Shown in pieces: positions 34,898 through 45,939 of a stretch of DNA of 64,000 nt. The stretch spans positions 620,001-684,000 of the forward strand of contig CM049988.1 in the NCBI GenBank assembly GCA_016630955.3. The letters run 5' to 3'. This DNA is from Didymella arachidicola (lineage: Eukaryota > Ascomycota > Dothideomycetes > Pleosporales > Didymellaceae). Each line of letters opens with the position of its first letter. Position 1 is the first letter of the stretch. The notes under the pieces are model-generated. The model did no database searches and was not told where the DNA came from. It saw nothing but the letters and a program-made list of their open reading frames with translations. Both the position numbers and the translations under genes were made by a program.

Positions 34898-35959
34898 ATG
34901 TCTTCAAACGCCCAGAAAGCCTTATACGCAGATGGAGATGGCAACTTTATTGTTCGAGATGACATCTCCAACCACTCTCCCTCAGCAAACGAGGTTCTTG
35001 TCAAAGTCCAGTTCTCCGGTGTGAACCCAGCAGATGTCCGCCATATTAGGCAATTGGGTATCCACTCAACAGTTGTTGGCTATGACTTCTCCGGCGCCGT
35101 CGTGCAAGCACCATCAGGATCTGATCTCAAGGAGGGCGAAATTATTGCTGGCTACACGCCATCTTCCTTGGGTCGACCTACAAAGTATGGTGCTCATCAA
35201 GACACTATCACGGTCCCAAGCGACATGGTGTTTCGGATTCCATCGAACGTACCGGAACCCCACGCGTCTGCATTGACTGTAGTTGCCATGACAGCCGCAG
35301 ATGCACTATACAACCTCTTCAAAGCCCCGCTGCCCACGGAACCAGGAGCTATTGAAAAGCCCATTTTGATCTGGGGTGGCTCCACAAGTGTCGGTCTGTC
35401 TGCTATCCAATTCGCGCGTGCGAGCGGTTTCCAGAACATATTCGCGACAGCCTCCCGGTCGCGCCACGAGACGCTGAAAGAGCTCGGAGCGACTCATCTA
35501 TTCGATTACACCTCCCCTAACGTGACGAAAGACATATCGGAAGCAGCCACAGCGCTGGGGAAAGGACCTATTGCCTACGCTCTCGATGCAGTTGGCACAC
35601 AGGGAGAGGGTGATTCTTCAGAGCTCCTTTTGCAGTGTGTTGATGACTCAGCATCTCTGGCCTCGGTGTTATTGCGTAGGAATCGTCGTTTCCAGTTTCC
35701 TGTGGCAACAACCAACACCGATTTTCGCGTGCATCCGCCGGGCGCTCCCCATCCTATCAGTATTCCTGCACGCCCAGACGATCATTGGAGAGCGTGGAAG
35801 GCCGTTGGCTGGGCCATAGCGAATTACGGAAATGGATTTCGGCTGCCGTCTGTGAATGTTCTGGACGTCACAGCCGAGGAAGCGATTGATATTCTTCTAA
35901 AGGTGGAGAACGGCAAGCAAGGACACGGCAAATTCGTCTTCAAGCACCCCTTCAGATAG
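34898..35959 (+). CDS. Zinc-independent MDR oxidoreductase (trans-enoyl-reductase-like)
   Basis: A single exon encodes 353 residues. The N-terminal GroES-like fold reads ADGDGNFIVRDD, then LVKVQFSGVNPADVRH and VVGYDFSGAVV, where the zinc ligands of classical alcohol dehydrogenases are absent. The nucleotide fold follows: PILIWGGSTSVGLSAIQFAR (glycine motif) and TASRSRHETLKELGATHLFDY, a common NADPH-type pattern. The C-terminal part ends with VENGKQGHGKFVFK. This matches the ToxD-like/trans-acting enoyl reductase group, which often partners polyketide synthases, although many members are free-standing quinone or enoyl reductases. No synthase gene is nearby. It diverges from the CocE-like hydrolase. 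Confidence 0.85.
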   Translation: MSSNAQKALYADGDGNFIVRDDISNHSPSANEVLVKVQFSGVNPADVRHIRQLGIHSTVVGYDFSGAVVQAPSGSDLKEGEIIAGYTPSSLGRPTKYGAHQDTITVPSDMVFRIPSNVPEPHASALTVVAMTAADALYNLFKAPLPTEPGAIEKPILIWGGSTSVGLSAIQFARASGFQNIFATASRSRHETLKELGATHLFDYTSPNVTKDISEAATALGKGPIAYALDAVGTQGEGDSSELLLQCVDDSASLASVLLRRNRRFQFPVATTNTDFRVHPPGAPHPISIPARPDDHWRAWKAVGWAIANYGNGFRLPSVNVLDVTAEEAIDILLKVENGKQGHGKFVFKHPFR

Positions 35960-36468
35960 CTAAACGTAGTCCTCTCCGCTCAACAATCACAGTAGTGAGC
36001 ACGCTGGTGCTGGCGGCGACTTGAACGACTTTGGAATGGTGGAATTAGATGGTGGAAGGGGATTGTCGCACACAAGGTTTCGCTACGCGAACGCAAACCT
36101 TGCTCGAACCATCTGCCACCAGGACTGTGTTGCTGCAACAGACATAGATTAGTTCCTATTCACAATAAGAGGTCGTTCATAACGATGGAACATCCTTGGC
36201 GATGCAACGCACTGGTGTTGAAGATCGAATATGCGCTTAGCGCACGTGTCCAGCGCGCTATGTCATTACCGCATTGGGTCATTTTCGTTCCGGACGATTG
36301 CGACAAGGCTGTCACTCATTCACATCACATCACCGAGAGGGCAAGGGCTAGCGATATGTCAGGCGTACCCCGTCGATCGCGTGGCTGAGCTCCACCAGCA
36401 TGATCCATTCGAGAACACAACACTGGCGAGCTCAACATCCTCACTCTGTCATTGGCCGAGCTCAAGCA
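35960..36468. other. Intergenic between MDR gene and the LURP repeat array
   Basis: About 0.5 kb with the MDR 3' UTR. Nothing else can be supported. Confidence 0.4.
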
Positions 36469-36510
36469 CCATCAAGCCAAGCCTCCATCAAGCCAAGCCT
36501 CCATCAATCC
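36469..36510. repeat. 16-bp tandem repeat upstream of the LURP gene
   Basis: CCATCAAGCCAAGCCT occurs at 36469..36484 and 36485..36500, and a partial third copy merges into the 61-bp array. Confidence 0.88.
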
Positions 36511-36686
36511 TATAAACAGCACATAAGCTCGCCCTGTGCCGCCTTACAGTACATATCCAGCCTGTCAATCCTATAAACAGCACATAAGTTCGCCCTGCAC
36601 CGCCTTACAGTACATATCCAGCCTGTCAATCCTATAAACAGCACATAAGCTCGCCCCGCGCCGCCTTACCGTACATATCCAGCCTG
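36504..36686 (+). repeat. 61-bp tandem repeat, three copies, each with a TATAAA
   Basis: Copies are 36504..36564, 36565..36625 and 36626..36686 and differ at only a few positions. Each unit contains CCTATAAACAGCACATAAG, so TATAAA occurs at 36511, 36572 and 36633. The last one is 172 bp from the LURP start codon, a plausible core-promoter position. This looks like a triplicated core promoter. Confidence 0.92.
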
Positions 36687-36804
36687 TCACTCCTCAAACC
36701 ATCTTACATCTTCATCCCACGGTCCACGAGTGAATACCCCTATCACCACCTGCATCTCTGATCATAATCGAACGCTGCCGGGCTCATCCGACTGACCATT
36801 CACG

Positions 36805-37523
36805 ATGGCAAATCTTGCTCAAATCCCCTCGCCAGTTGGCATTTTCCCTCAATTCTTTGCCCGCGGCTCGGAAACCCTTGTGATAAAAGAGAAGGTCATG
36901 TCTCTCACTGGTGACGACTTCCACATCAAGCTTGCAAATGGCACCCCGATCTTGCGTGTGGAGGGCAAAGTCATGTCGATTTCTGGTCGGAAAAAGGTCT
37001 TCGACGAACAAGGCAACCATCTTTTCGACATAGTGAAAGAACATTTCCACATCCATTCAACATTTTGTGTGGAGGATGCGCAAGGAAAGAAGATCATGGA
37101 GGTGAAGAGCTCGTTCAAACGTAAGTCGACGCAGACAAAGAGACTTGGACAAGTCCCCCTCGGAGACGAACGGAATACTGATTGAGGTATAGTGCTGGGC
37201 AGCAAGGCTACTGCAACCTTCACTAGTCAATCTGGCAAACAGGAAATCCTTACAATGCGCGGTAACTGGTTCGACACCACCGCCGACATCACCGACGAAG
37301 CCCAAGGCAGTAAGTCGGCCGTCAGACTGGGTTCACACCACGAATGGGGCTGACATGACCAGATGCCGTTGTTGCGCACATCGACCGCAAACTGTTGAGT
37401 GGCAAAGACATCTTCTTGGGCCGGCAGACGTATGCAGTGACAGTCGCGCCCGGTGTCGACATGGCACTGATAGCAGCCTTGTGCATCTGTCTCGATGAGA
37501 AGAACAACGAGGGTGGCAAGTAG
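36805..37523 (+). CDS. LURP-one-related (tubby C2-like) protein
   Basis: Three exons, 36805..37120, 37193..37309 and 37363..37523, are separated by 72- and 53-bp introns and encode 197 residues. The protein is a single LURP-one/DUF567 beta-barrel domain: SETLVIKEKVMSLTGDDFHI, ILRVEGKVMSISGRKKVFDE, HLFDIVKEHFHIHSTF, then MRGNWFDTTADITDE and DIFLGRQTYAVTVAPGVD, ending in the buried helix MALIAALCICLDEKNNE. Family length is about 200 residues, so it is complete. The fold resembles the tubby domain and scramblase. Biochemical function is unknown in fungi; in plants a member is pathogen-induced. The promoter carries the triple TATA array. Confidence 0.88.
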
Positions 37524-37830
37524 GTTGCTGATCCCCATCGTTGCATCGATAATTGTAATACAAGTTTACGTGATCGCGTTTTTTTGATGATCAACTGTCA
37601 TATGAAGCCTTTAAGAAGCCTACCATATTAGCATGTGCTCACAACGACGACACTGAGCAGTTCGAGAATAAAGATCAGAGTCACGAATGGTGAGCCAATG
37701 ATCTTGCTTCACCCTTTCTGCATTGCATCAAGCATCAAGGCTGTTTTTGGAGGCAGGGAGATTGTGTTCACCAGTATGAGGTGAAGGGTTGAGGAGACTG
37801 ACGAATCTCCACTTGACTGCCTCCAGGACA
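37524..37830. other. Convergent intergenic region
   Basis: About 0.3 kb between the stops of the LURP and Zn2Cys6 genes. It contains both 3' UTRs and no feature of note. Confidence 0.45.
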
Positions 37831-40230
37831 TCAGACTTTTTGCACGTTAAAGTCCCATGTCGGATCCAAGATGTCTGCGTTGAACCAGTCGAGTGAAGGT
37901 TGAGACTGGAACAGCTGCCACATCATGTCGTCGTTCCAAGTCGAGGGCAGGAAGCCATCAGAACTGCCAGTACCGACACTAGAACCCACGTTGAGCAGAT
38001 CTGGCGTGTTGCGCACACTTGACATTGTCGACGGCTGCGTTGATGTCTGAGCTGAAAAGCCAGGAACGGCAGCGCTGGCGCTGTTTAGATCTTGCGGCCC
38101 TGCTGTCTTGACCAGAGGTGTGCAAAGACTTAGGAGTGTAGCGCAAAGACGGTGTAGCCTGTTCACGTACTTGTTCTCAGTGACAAGAGCAGAGATGCCG
38201 TCCGTGACGGCTTGAAGCAATTGGAAGTCGCACTCGTTGGAGGTGCCTACTACATTGCAGAACACTACAAAGAACGGACAGAGCGGATACGAGAGCATGG
38301 TCCTGAGTAATGTTAGATAGCATCAGAAGCGGTATGTGACACTGTATATACCAAGCCAGGTAGGGATCGTAGCCCTCAATAAAGTGGCCTAGACTCTTCG
38401 ATGTAGACATGATAACCTTGACGCATTCGAGGGCTAGGCGTGCGCTTCGGAGACATTCCTCTCTTTCCAAAGAATCAGTTGTGACTGTGGGACTGAGGCG
38501 ATGAACCGATGTGAGGGTTGAGTGGTATTTGAACTCCAGACATTTCCAGTGCAAGAGAATGTCCATGATGGAATCGAGGAGGTGAGTTGGGCAGTCCTGC
38601 GCGGTCAGCCGACTCCGAGGGTGTTCAACGAGGGAAGCATACTCTTTGCATAATTTGATATATGTCAGACATCTGACCCCTGAGCCATGCGACTTCCTCC
38701 TTCATTGGTGCACCAGATCTCCGTGAGGACGGGTCTAGGGTCAGATCCAAGATCTTGTCATGAACGGGAATCATCTCCATCGCAATGATCTCAAAGATGC
38801 TCATCGGATTTAGCGGATTGGGCTCGATCAGAGATGAGATCTTGATGTTCATAGGAGGGAGAGATCTTGGCCGAAGCAGCAACAGGCTCATACAGCTGTC
38901 GAAATGTGAACACCAGGCAACCGCTGCCTGTATCTCTTCAGCATACTCATCCTTGGCCTCGGTTCTTGTAAATTTATGATAGCCGAGCGCCACGAGTGTG
39001 CGCGAAGCATGAGCGGTGAGTTCCCAACAGCTCGCTGGGTTTCCTATGATCTGCATCATCATAGCGCCCGTGATCAATGCTTGTACCAAGAGCAGTGAGG
39101 GTGTGCTGAGAAAACTGATGTGATCAAGGGCAGTAAGTGCTGCGCTGAGGTGGTTGTATTCGAGTTGCTGGATGTGCTTCTGCACAGCCGGACTCTTTGG
39201 CCCTTGCAGCTGGCTGGCGTACAGAACTACTGCAAACTTGAAGTGGATGATAACTTTGTACAAGTTCTCGGTCTTCTCATCTGCTGTGCCTTGCATCAAG
39301 GCAAGAGCGATCCTTTCTACAGCTTTGGGTGGTAGATGATCGAGACTGTGGAAATGGATGGTCGTCGGTGCCATGCTCTTGGTCTCCGTACCTAGTATGA
39401 CATGCAAAATCTCACTGTGGGTGAGTTCTGTAGGTTCATACATTGACTTATCGAACGAGCTGCGGTCTTTCATGGTTGGTACAGGGGCATTCGATAAGTG
39501 ATCGACAAAAGAAATTGCGGTCTCCAGCACCGAACGCTGATGCATGGAGAAGCGGCTGTTCATCGAAAGCTCTTTTTGGATGAGATTACGTGCCTCGTTT
39601 GTTGTGGGCTGCTGGACTACGTCAACTTCCGGTGTCGCCGCAGGGGCGGTACCGTTGACGGCACTGCTTGTACGCTTGCGCTTCAATGGCCGATCTGAAG
39701 ATTCGTTTTGGTCCGGTGATCCTTCTTCCAGAGTGGCAGCTGAAGGTCTTGGGGTCTCCTGAGTGACGCGGACAGAGTCTTCGAGACTCGATAGTCTCTG
39801 GATAAGAGCTTGGATTTTGTCATCCGTTCGGACTTTGGGACGAGGAGTCCGTTTATGTCTATTGCGAAGACATTGGTTCTTCGAGCTTGTGCAGTTAGAG
39901 CAAGGGTCTTTACGGTCGCACTTGACCTGCAGGCAGTGTCAGCTCGGCAGTCAACTCAATCTCGCCCTTCCTGACTGATCATCTGTCTCGAATATGCTGC
40001 CGTTGGGCTTAAGTTACGACCAGCTTTCAGAACACGGCAAATGATCGCCTTGCCTCGGGAAGTATACCTTGACATACGAGCAATACCGAGGCTTGCAACG
40101 ACAGTCATGGTTCGGCAGCTGTTCGTTTGAAGCAAAGAGTGGGTTAATCAGCTGCGCCACATACCTTTCTAGCGTGACATAAGTCACACGCCTGCACGCC
40201 GCCATGCGCGGCCCAGTTTTCTTCTGGCAT
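37831..40230 (-). CDS. Zn2Cys6 transcription factor
   Basis: Four exons, 40230..40165, 39926..38643, 38596..38352 and 38302..37831, encode 688 residues. Introns are 238, 46 and 49 bp. The first intron splits the zinc cluster: joining ACDLCHARK to VKCDRKDPCSNC gives C-x2-C-x6-C-x5-C-x2-C-x6-C, a complete fungal binuclear cluster at residues 15-41. A basic linker (RNRHKRTPRPK) and a short coiled coil (IQALIQRLSSLEDSV) follow, then a basic KRKR. The middle region (about 150-560) is the fungal-specific factor domain, with GMMMQIIGN-type helices and TLVALGYHK. The acidic, aromatic C-terminus may activate transcription. Targets are unknown; the nearby LURP and CocE/MDR genes are candidates only by position. 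The start is the first in-frame ATG upstream of the cluster. Confidence 0.87.
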
Positions 40231-42917
40231 TTCCGAGTCGATTTGAGTAGAACCTGTGGCTGAAGGACGAGACCTCCGGAGAGTTAGACAGAATGGGAGA
40301 TGGAAGTAAGTCAATAATACGCCAAGAGTTCCGGCTTCCGGCTCGGGCTTTTAAGCTTTCCGAAAGCCGACTGCGCCTTCCTGTACTGTAACCCTCGACC
40401 AGCGACAACAACACCACGTCTTCGTCGCGGCTGTGCAAGCTTGACATCGCCTGAATCCTGACCTCAGTCATTGTGCTAGGCAAAGTGTGAGCGTGCGAAA
40501 CCCTCTATGAATTTTAAGATGGGCCGTAATGGAAGCTTGCAGATTGATCAGCCGTTTCAGCGAAAGAATGCTATGAGTGGGCGACAAACAGGCGCAAGCA
40601 ACGTTCAAAGACACTCAAGCAGCAGGTCTGGAGTCATGTAGATCCACTGGTGACCTTGGATGATCTGAAGTCGTAGTGAAGTGATGCAGAACGCGGCTCC
40701 TCCCGCACTTGCATCTGTCGAAGCGAAGCTTGCACCAAACAGGCACTTTTGTGATGGTGGATGATCGACCATGTCGGACGAATCTCCCAAAAAAAAAAAA
40801 AAAAAAAAAAAAAAGAGACGAGTGACACACATGGCTGCACTGCCCGTTGGCGGTGAGGTTCTGCGGACGGAGCGTTTTCTTGAGCGGTAGACGGAAGCTA
40901 AAGTGCTTCCATGGATGTCGCTACAGCCTCGTCAAATTCCATCATCTTGCGAATCGAGACAATGCGTTTCTTGTTGTCGTACGCATAACAAACCGTAACA
41001 TGTGCCATGGGCGCATTGCACCCCTACCCTGTCTTTGCACCTAAGTCGACACAAACTCACGGCAAAGAGTACAGTATTGATAATGATTACCCCATAGTTT
41101 CCACAACGACCTTCAAGTGAGGTAAGAGTTGACAAACAAGCCACGCTAACAGCAGAATTTCGAACAACAGTGGGCAGACTTTCGTGCACGTTTTGCTTGC
41201 CTGGAGCGCAGCTGGCCGAGTCAATGGCGGCCGAGCCAGGAGCTACGGCGAAAGTGTAACACCCTTACGAGACGTGGGATGTTCATCTCTCACGGTCTTG
41301 GTGAGGTATGTGCTGCAGGAAAAGCATCGTGGAACAAGATGCATTGGAGCTGGGAAACCGAACTGCTTTCGGCGCGACCTCAATTTTGGGGGTGCGTCCG
41401 AGCAATCGCCCTCAACCGGACGAACACGTGGGTCATTGACCGTTCGAATGGCCACAATCTCAACTTCGTTGTGTCATGTCGAACAGTTGCCATCAATAAT
41501 GGAGGTCTGGCACCTTCGCTCAATGTCGTTGCCAACTGATGCGCCCAGTATGAGTTGGAAAAAGTCTACGTTCAAGCGAGGTTGTTGATTACAGTCTCAG
41601 CGGCCCAGCTGTTGCTGCAAGACTATGAAGTACAAATCGAACACGGTGCTTGGTACTGTAGATAATGTACATTTGATGGCCGTCGGCGGCTTGCGCAGCA
41701 AAGAGAGATGAGGTATTTCTGTGATTCGTCTTATTCGGGAGACATTCCGATGGTAGTCATGGACCCCAACTGTGGTGTGCTTTGCCACCCGGTCCTGTCT
41801 TCGAGCTGTGTTCCTGTGTGCGTCTCAGGGTCTGCCTGTCAAACCAATCAACACGGGAGCGTTAGATTTCGTGGGGTGAGTGTCAAAGCACAGCGATAAG
41901 CAGTAGGAGACGGCTTCGAGATCTTCAAGATAGGTAGTCCAGGATGAGGCAGAGGCCCTATCAGGGCGCTACTGGTTTCAGAGACGCTCCGCGCTGCACG
42001 ATTGCATCTGGGCCATGCGCTGCGAACAACATGACCGTCTCGCATACCAACGACTCCGAGTTTACATACGCTCTGACATCACGGCAGAGCGGAGCGGAAA
42101 GATGTGGGGTATGGCTGGCTATCTGTACGGATTTGAATGTCTGTGGACTGTTGTGGAGACGCGCGGATGCTGCGAAATTGACCTCAGATTCCAAGCATCA
42201 CGCCCATCGCGCATCTCGCCACGGCACTCGGAGCTGCAAGGAGGTCTGTGGCTGCTGCAGGGTGCTTCTACGTTAATTAGGAAGGGGCTGATGAGGAGGT
42301 CGCCCGCGGCGAGGGCGCTGACTGGCTTGATCATGATCCCACGCGGTCATTGGCCGGGGATCCGATCTTCTAGAGCCTCCCCGAATAGAAACTCTTTGTC
42401 TTATCTCTTACTCTTGACCACCACGCCCAACATCCTCAGCTTCCACAAGAACCGCCCAGTGGCCAGCACTGTCCCCAGACATGACAGGGCTGACCGCCGC
42501 GGGAGCTAACCCGCTCCCAAAAAGAACGAGTACCTGCACATCCCATGGCCCGCTGCTGTGTCCATGAATACTCCACCGCATTCTGCTTCCACCTTTCTTT
42601 ATCTCCCACACATTCACATGTCGGCGTAGTCGTTTCAGTCGTCACACCGCCGCCCGGGTGCTCCCGTGTATTCCTATTCTGTGGTCCTGGCTGTGAGTGT
42701 GATTGCTTATCTTGTACACCAATCCTTCCTGGGCTCTGCCCGACTTGCTTCTTCCTGTATATCAGTGCAGCCTTGACCCCAGCTAATGATCCCAGTTTAG
42801 ACTTTCCTACGTCTCGACCACGCCCAGACATCCACTCCTTTACGTCTGATTCGCAACCTCCTGGGGTCCGCTCCTGGCCTTCCATGCGCCTTTTGCTTCT
42901 CAACCATTTGATCGTTC
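40231..42917. other. Long gene-free interval
   Basis: About 2.7 kb hold the Zn2Cys6 promoter at the left and the promoter of the 576-aa gene at the right. Open frames overlap on opposite strands, usually from TTG, CTG or GTG. A 26-A run lies at 40789..40814. I see no gene, tRNA or transposon protein. Confidence 0.5.
40789..40814. repeat. Poly-A homopolymer (26 A)
   Basis: Twenty-six consecutive A. It could be slippage or the A-tail of an old non-LTR element or retrocopy. No element body or target-site duplication can be recognised nearby. Confidence 0.88.
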
Positions 42918-44648
42918 ATGACCAAACCGGGTCAGCCACCGATGTTCCTCAGTAACACCCAGCCAAGTGTCACTCTGGCTGACAAAATCAACTCTTCGGA
43001 GGCAACTCAATTACCTCGTGGGGAATGTGGGTTCATACAGCCCGAATCCGAATCAAATAGCAACGCCCGCCAACGCTGCCCGTGTCGAAGTTTTTACCCA
43101 GATTCGATCGTACGGTCTCGCTGCGGGTGTGGACATCAAGCATGGCATCACGAAACCCAACCTCTATCTGTTGTCTCGGTCGATCAGTTCCTGCAGGTCG
43201 TGGAGCAGATGAAGATGCTTAGGCACGAGGTCCGTCGACATGAGAGTGTGGAGGAGGAACTGAGACGAGAGCTCCTCAGAGAAAAGGCAGCAAGAGAAGA
43301 GCATTTTCGGACGTACAAGGCGCTGGAGGCACGCATGTACGAGAACATGAGGCTGTTGAAGATCACCATAGATGACAGAGTTGAGGCCGTCGTGGACAAG
43401 ACTTCGTCATTCAGCGATCAGATCAAGGCTGTCCAGGAGCGCTTGACAATGGTCGATGAGGTCACGATGGACTTGGAAAACCGCGTCGACAAGGTCGAGC
43501 ATCCCAACGGTCCCACCAGAGACGACACACCGGTGGAAGCAACGCCGAGAGCTCGCCTGTCAGCACCAAAAGTCTCACCGGTCCCTCAGATTCCTCTCCT
43601 CATGCAGTCGCAGCATATGCTCGGCCAATTGCCGATACGGACGGACAAGAAATATCCGTTGACGTGGAATGTCCGAGTCATCTTCGTTCCTCAAAAATCT
43701 CAAAGATTTGCATTCGATCCAGACAGCAATGGCTATAGGCGATGCGCGTCCCGCAAACTTCAACAGAACGTTGATTTTGCTGGTCAGGACAGCGCCTATT
43801 TCGCTGCTAGGATCGAAGATACGTACAGAACTCTCCTGCGTGGGAGAGCTTGGATGCCGTTGGTGGGTCATCGTCCACCAGACGAACCATACGGTCGAAT
43901 GGCTCTCACGCAGCTCCCACCTGATCTTGTCCATCGCGACCTGTGGGACCACCCTTTCGTCGAGGATCACTGCATCGCCCATGATAAAATGCAGGGAGAC
44001 GTCCTGTATATTGCTCTTCAGCATGAAGACATCACGTGGAATGAAATTCGATTCTTGCCACCAGTCCTTGGTGCTGATGAGACTTGCTGGGCCCACGATC
44101 CAGAGCTTGACGGTACTGTCAAGTACAAGAGCTTGGACACTGAGATCATGTACGAATGCCAGGATCCTCCTCCCACATATTCATCTCGAACTCACTCGCT
44201 GGCGGACAGGGCGCCTTCGAAACTCGATGTACTTGCCGATTCCGCTGCTATGCTGAGTCCTATTGAGCGTGCGCGGACATCCTCCATCCACTCTAGTCTC
44301 ATGCGACCATCGCTTGAACGGACCCAGACCGCATCCTCGTCCCACTCGAACCATCGATTTTCGTCTGAGCGAGGCAGCCTTCGAAGCTTCGATACTGATA
44401 TGGCCGATGACGAGCATCGCGACAAGAAGCCAAAACTAAGGTCTAAGGACAGTGCGGTGAACATCGGTGGTGCAAGTCATGCGCAGCAACCTATGTACGT
44501 GTCTGGTCGTTCGAAGAGGAAGATGCCCGTCAAGGAGAAGGGCCAGAAAGAGCCTCTCCATTTCAACGTCACGAATGTTACCAAGTGGAGGCCGAATCTG
44601 CTCCATCCTCATTCATCAAAAGGCAAAGAGGTTGCCCACGGGTTCTAA
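42918..44648 (+). CDS. Unassigned coiled-coil protein with Cys/His-rich motif
   Basis: A single exon encodes 576 residues. I do not recognise the family. Residues of about 53-79 form a Cys/His motif (CPCRSFYPDSIVRSRCGCGH, then AWHH) that could bind zinc. Residues of about 95-200 are strongly coiled-coil (MKMLRHEVRRHESVEEELRR continuing through KAAREEHFRTYKALEARM, then a heptad-like DRVEAVVDKTSSFSDQIKAV). The middle, about 240-420, has a compact, aromatic-rich stretch (YPLTWNVRVIFVPQKSQRFA and RTLLRGRAWMPLVGHRPPD) that is likely folded. The C-terminus is Ser-rich and basic (KKPKLRSKD, RSKRKMPVKEKG) with nuclear-localisation-like patches. The length, ATG start and consistent codon use support a real gene. 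A nuclear scaffold role is only a guess. Confidence 0.75.
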   Translation: MTKPGQPPMFLSNTQPSVTLADKINSSEATQLPRGECGFIQPESESNSNARQRCPCRSFYPDSIVRSRCGCGHQAWHHETQPLSVVSVDQFLQVVEQMKMLRHEVRRHESVEEELRRELLREKAAREEHFRTYKALEARMYENMRLLKITIDDRVEAVVDKTSSFSDQIKAVQERLTMVDEVTMDLENRVDKVEHPNGPTRDDTPVEATPRARLSAPKVSPVPQIPLLMQSQHMLGQLPIRTDKKYPLTWNVRVIFVPQKSQRFAFDPDSNGYRRCASRKLQQNVDFAGQDSAYFAARIEDTYRTLLRGRAWMPLVGHRPPDEPYGRMALTQLPPDLVHRDLWDHPFVEDHCIAHDKMQGDVLYIALQHEDITWNEIRFLPPVLGADETCWAHDPELDGTVKYKSLDTEIMYECQDPPPTYSSRTHSLADRAPSKLDVLADSAAMLSPIERARTSSIHSSLMRPSLERTQTASSSHSNHRFSSERGSLRSFDTDMADDEHRDKKPKLRSKDSAVNIGGASHAQQPMYVSGRSKRKMPVKEKGQKEPLHFNVTNVTKWRPNLLHPHSSKGKEVAHGF

Positions 44649-45939
44649 TTGTTATCTGAATTTTGTCATTTTGTTGTCTACGAGGCGTTTTAGAGCAGAG
44701 GCTCGTTCAAGCGAAGGATACCCATCGGCGTTTACACTGTTTATCTGCATCAGCGGCGCAGCAACCGCCGCGCAGCCCCATATTTGATTATAGACGGGGT
44801 CTTCCCCCAGCTTCGGTACACTGTATCAACAATAAGACTTGATCATTTCAGCACTGCACCACTTCTCGGACGACATGGCTTAGCAACCTTCTTACAAATA
44901 AGGTGGCATTTCAAACTCACGGACAGGCACTCTGTTGGACTTGTGCACGAGACACCAACCCCAGTGCAAGACAGGAAGGAGGTCGAACTGCAGGTGGATC
45001 GTGAAGTCGTGGCACCGACACCGCATGGACTCCTGATAACACTCAGCCTCGGGACCCACAGGTGTGGCCGATTGCCCGCGCCGCCTTATCTCACGTTATG
45101 TGTGAGCGCGACACACTTATCACTAATCATCGTACTTCTCGAGACGGTGCACAGTAGCCAAGGAATGCGTTTACGGCGACCTCAAGCTCCGCCGATGCCG
45201 CCGTCGCCGTTGCCACGCCTTGTCACTCAGTACGTAGTCATCATTAGAGAAGGTTGGAGTTGATGCCACTAGGGTTGCATTTCAAAGTATGTTGCGGGGA
45301 ACGCCAAAAGTGGAGTTCAGAATCCGGGGTCGCTCACTGCGCTCCTGATGCCCCAAAGCCGCAGCAACCACACGACAGAGCCCAAGATGTTTGAAACCTC
45401 AGGTCGACTCTCTTTCAGGATAACTTGCGCCGGATAACCCTTCGCGGTATTCCTGTAGACGCGCATGTCTGACCAATGATCTTATCGCAGCACAACAACC
45501 ACGCTCACAGCTGACGGCCTTGGAAGTTCACCTCCCCACTTTCGAGGATCTGCCGGGCCAAACATACGCAATGATAGACACACAACCCTGCCCAACACGA
45601 ATCGCTGTGACGTCGGTGAGGGTCGAGCGTATCAGAGGCGGCGAAGTTGACAAGTTACAACGCTGTGCACACGCGGAAGAATACGACCCTGGGCTTCTAG
45701 CCTGATTCACGGATGCAGATAAGGTCAGAATGCTGCAAGCCTATGTAACTGTAAAGCGACATCGCTTGATGCTGCGCAGATGAGTGCATGGGTGCGACTG
45801 TACATATGCTCTCATTCATTCGCACTCGCGCTTTCGGGACAGCTTCATTGCTAAAACCCACCGCAGCGGTGTTGATTCTTGCGCGATAGTACTCGAAACT
45901 GCGCGCTTCTGACAAGCCTGCCTTCGTCCCTCAGCAACC
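44649..45939. other. Intergenic upstream of the MFS gene
   Basis: About 1.3 kb, with the 3' UTR of the 576-aa gene and the MFS promoter. The longest frame has no ATG. Nothing else is supported. Confidence 0.45.
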
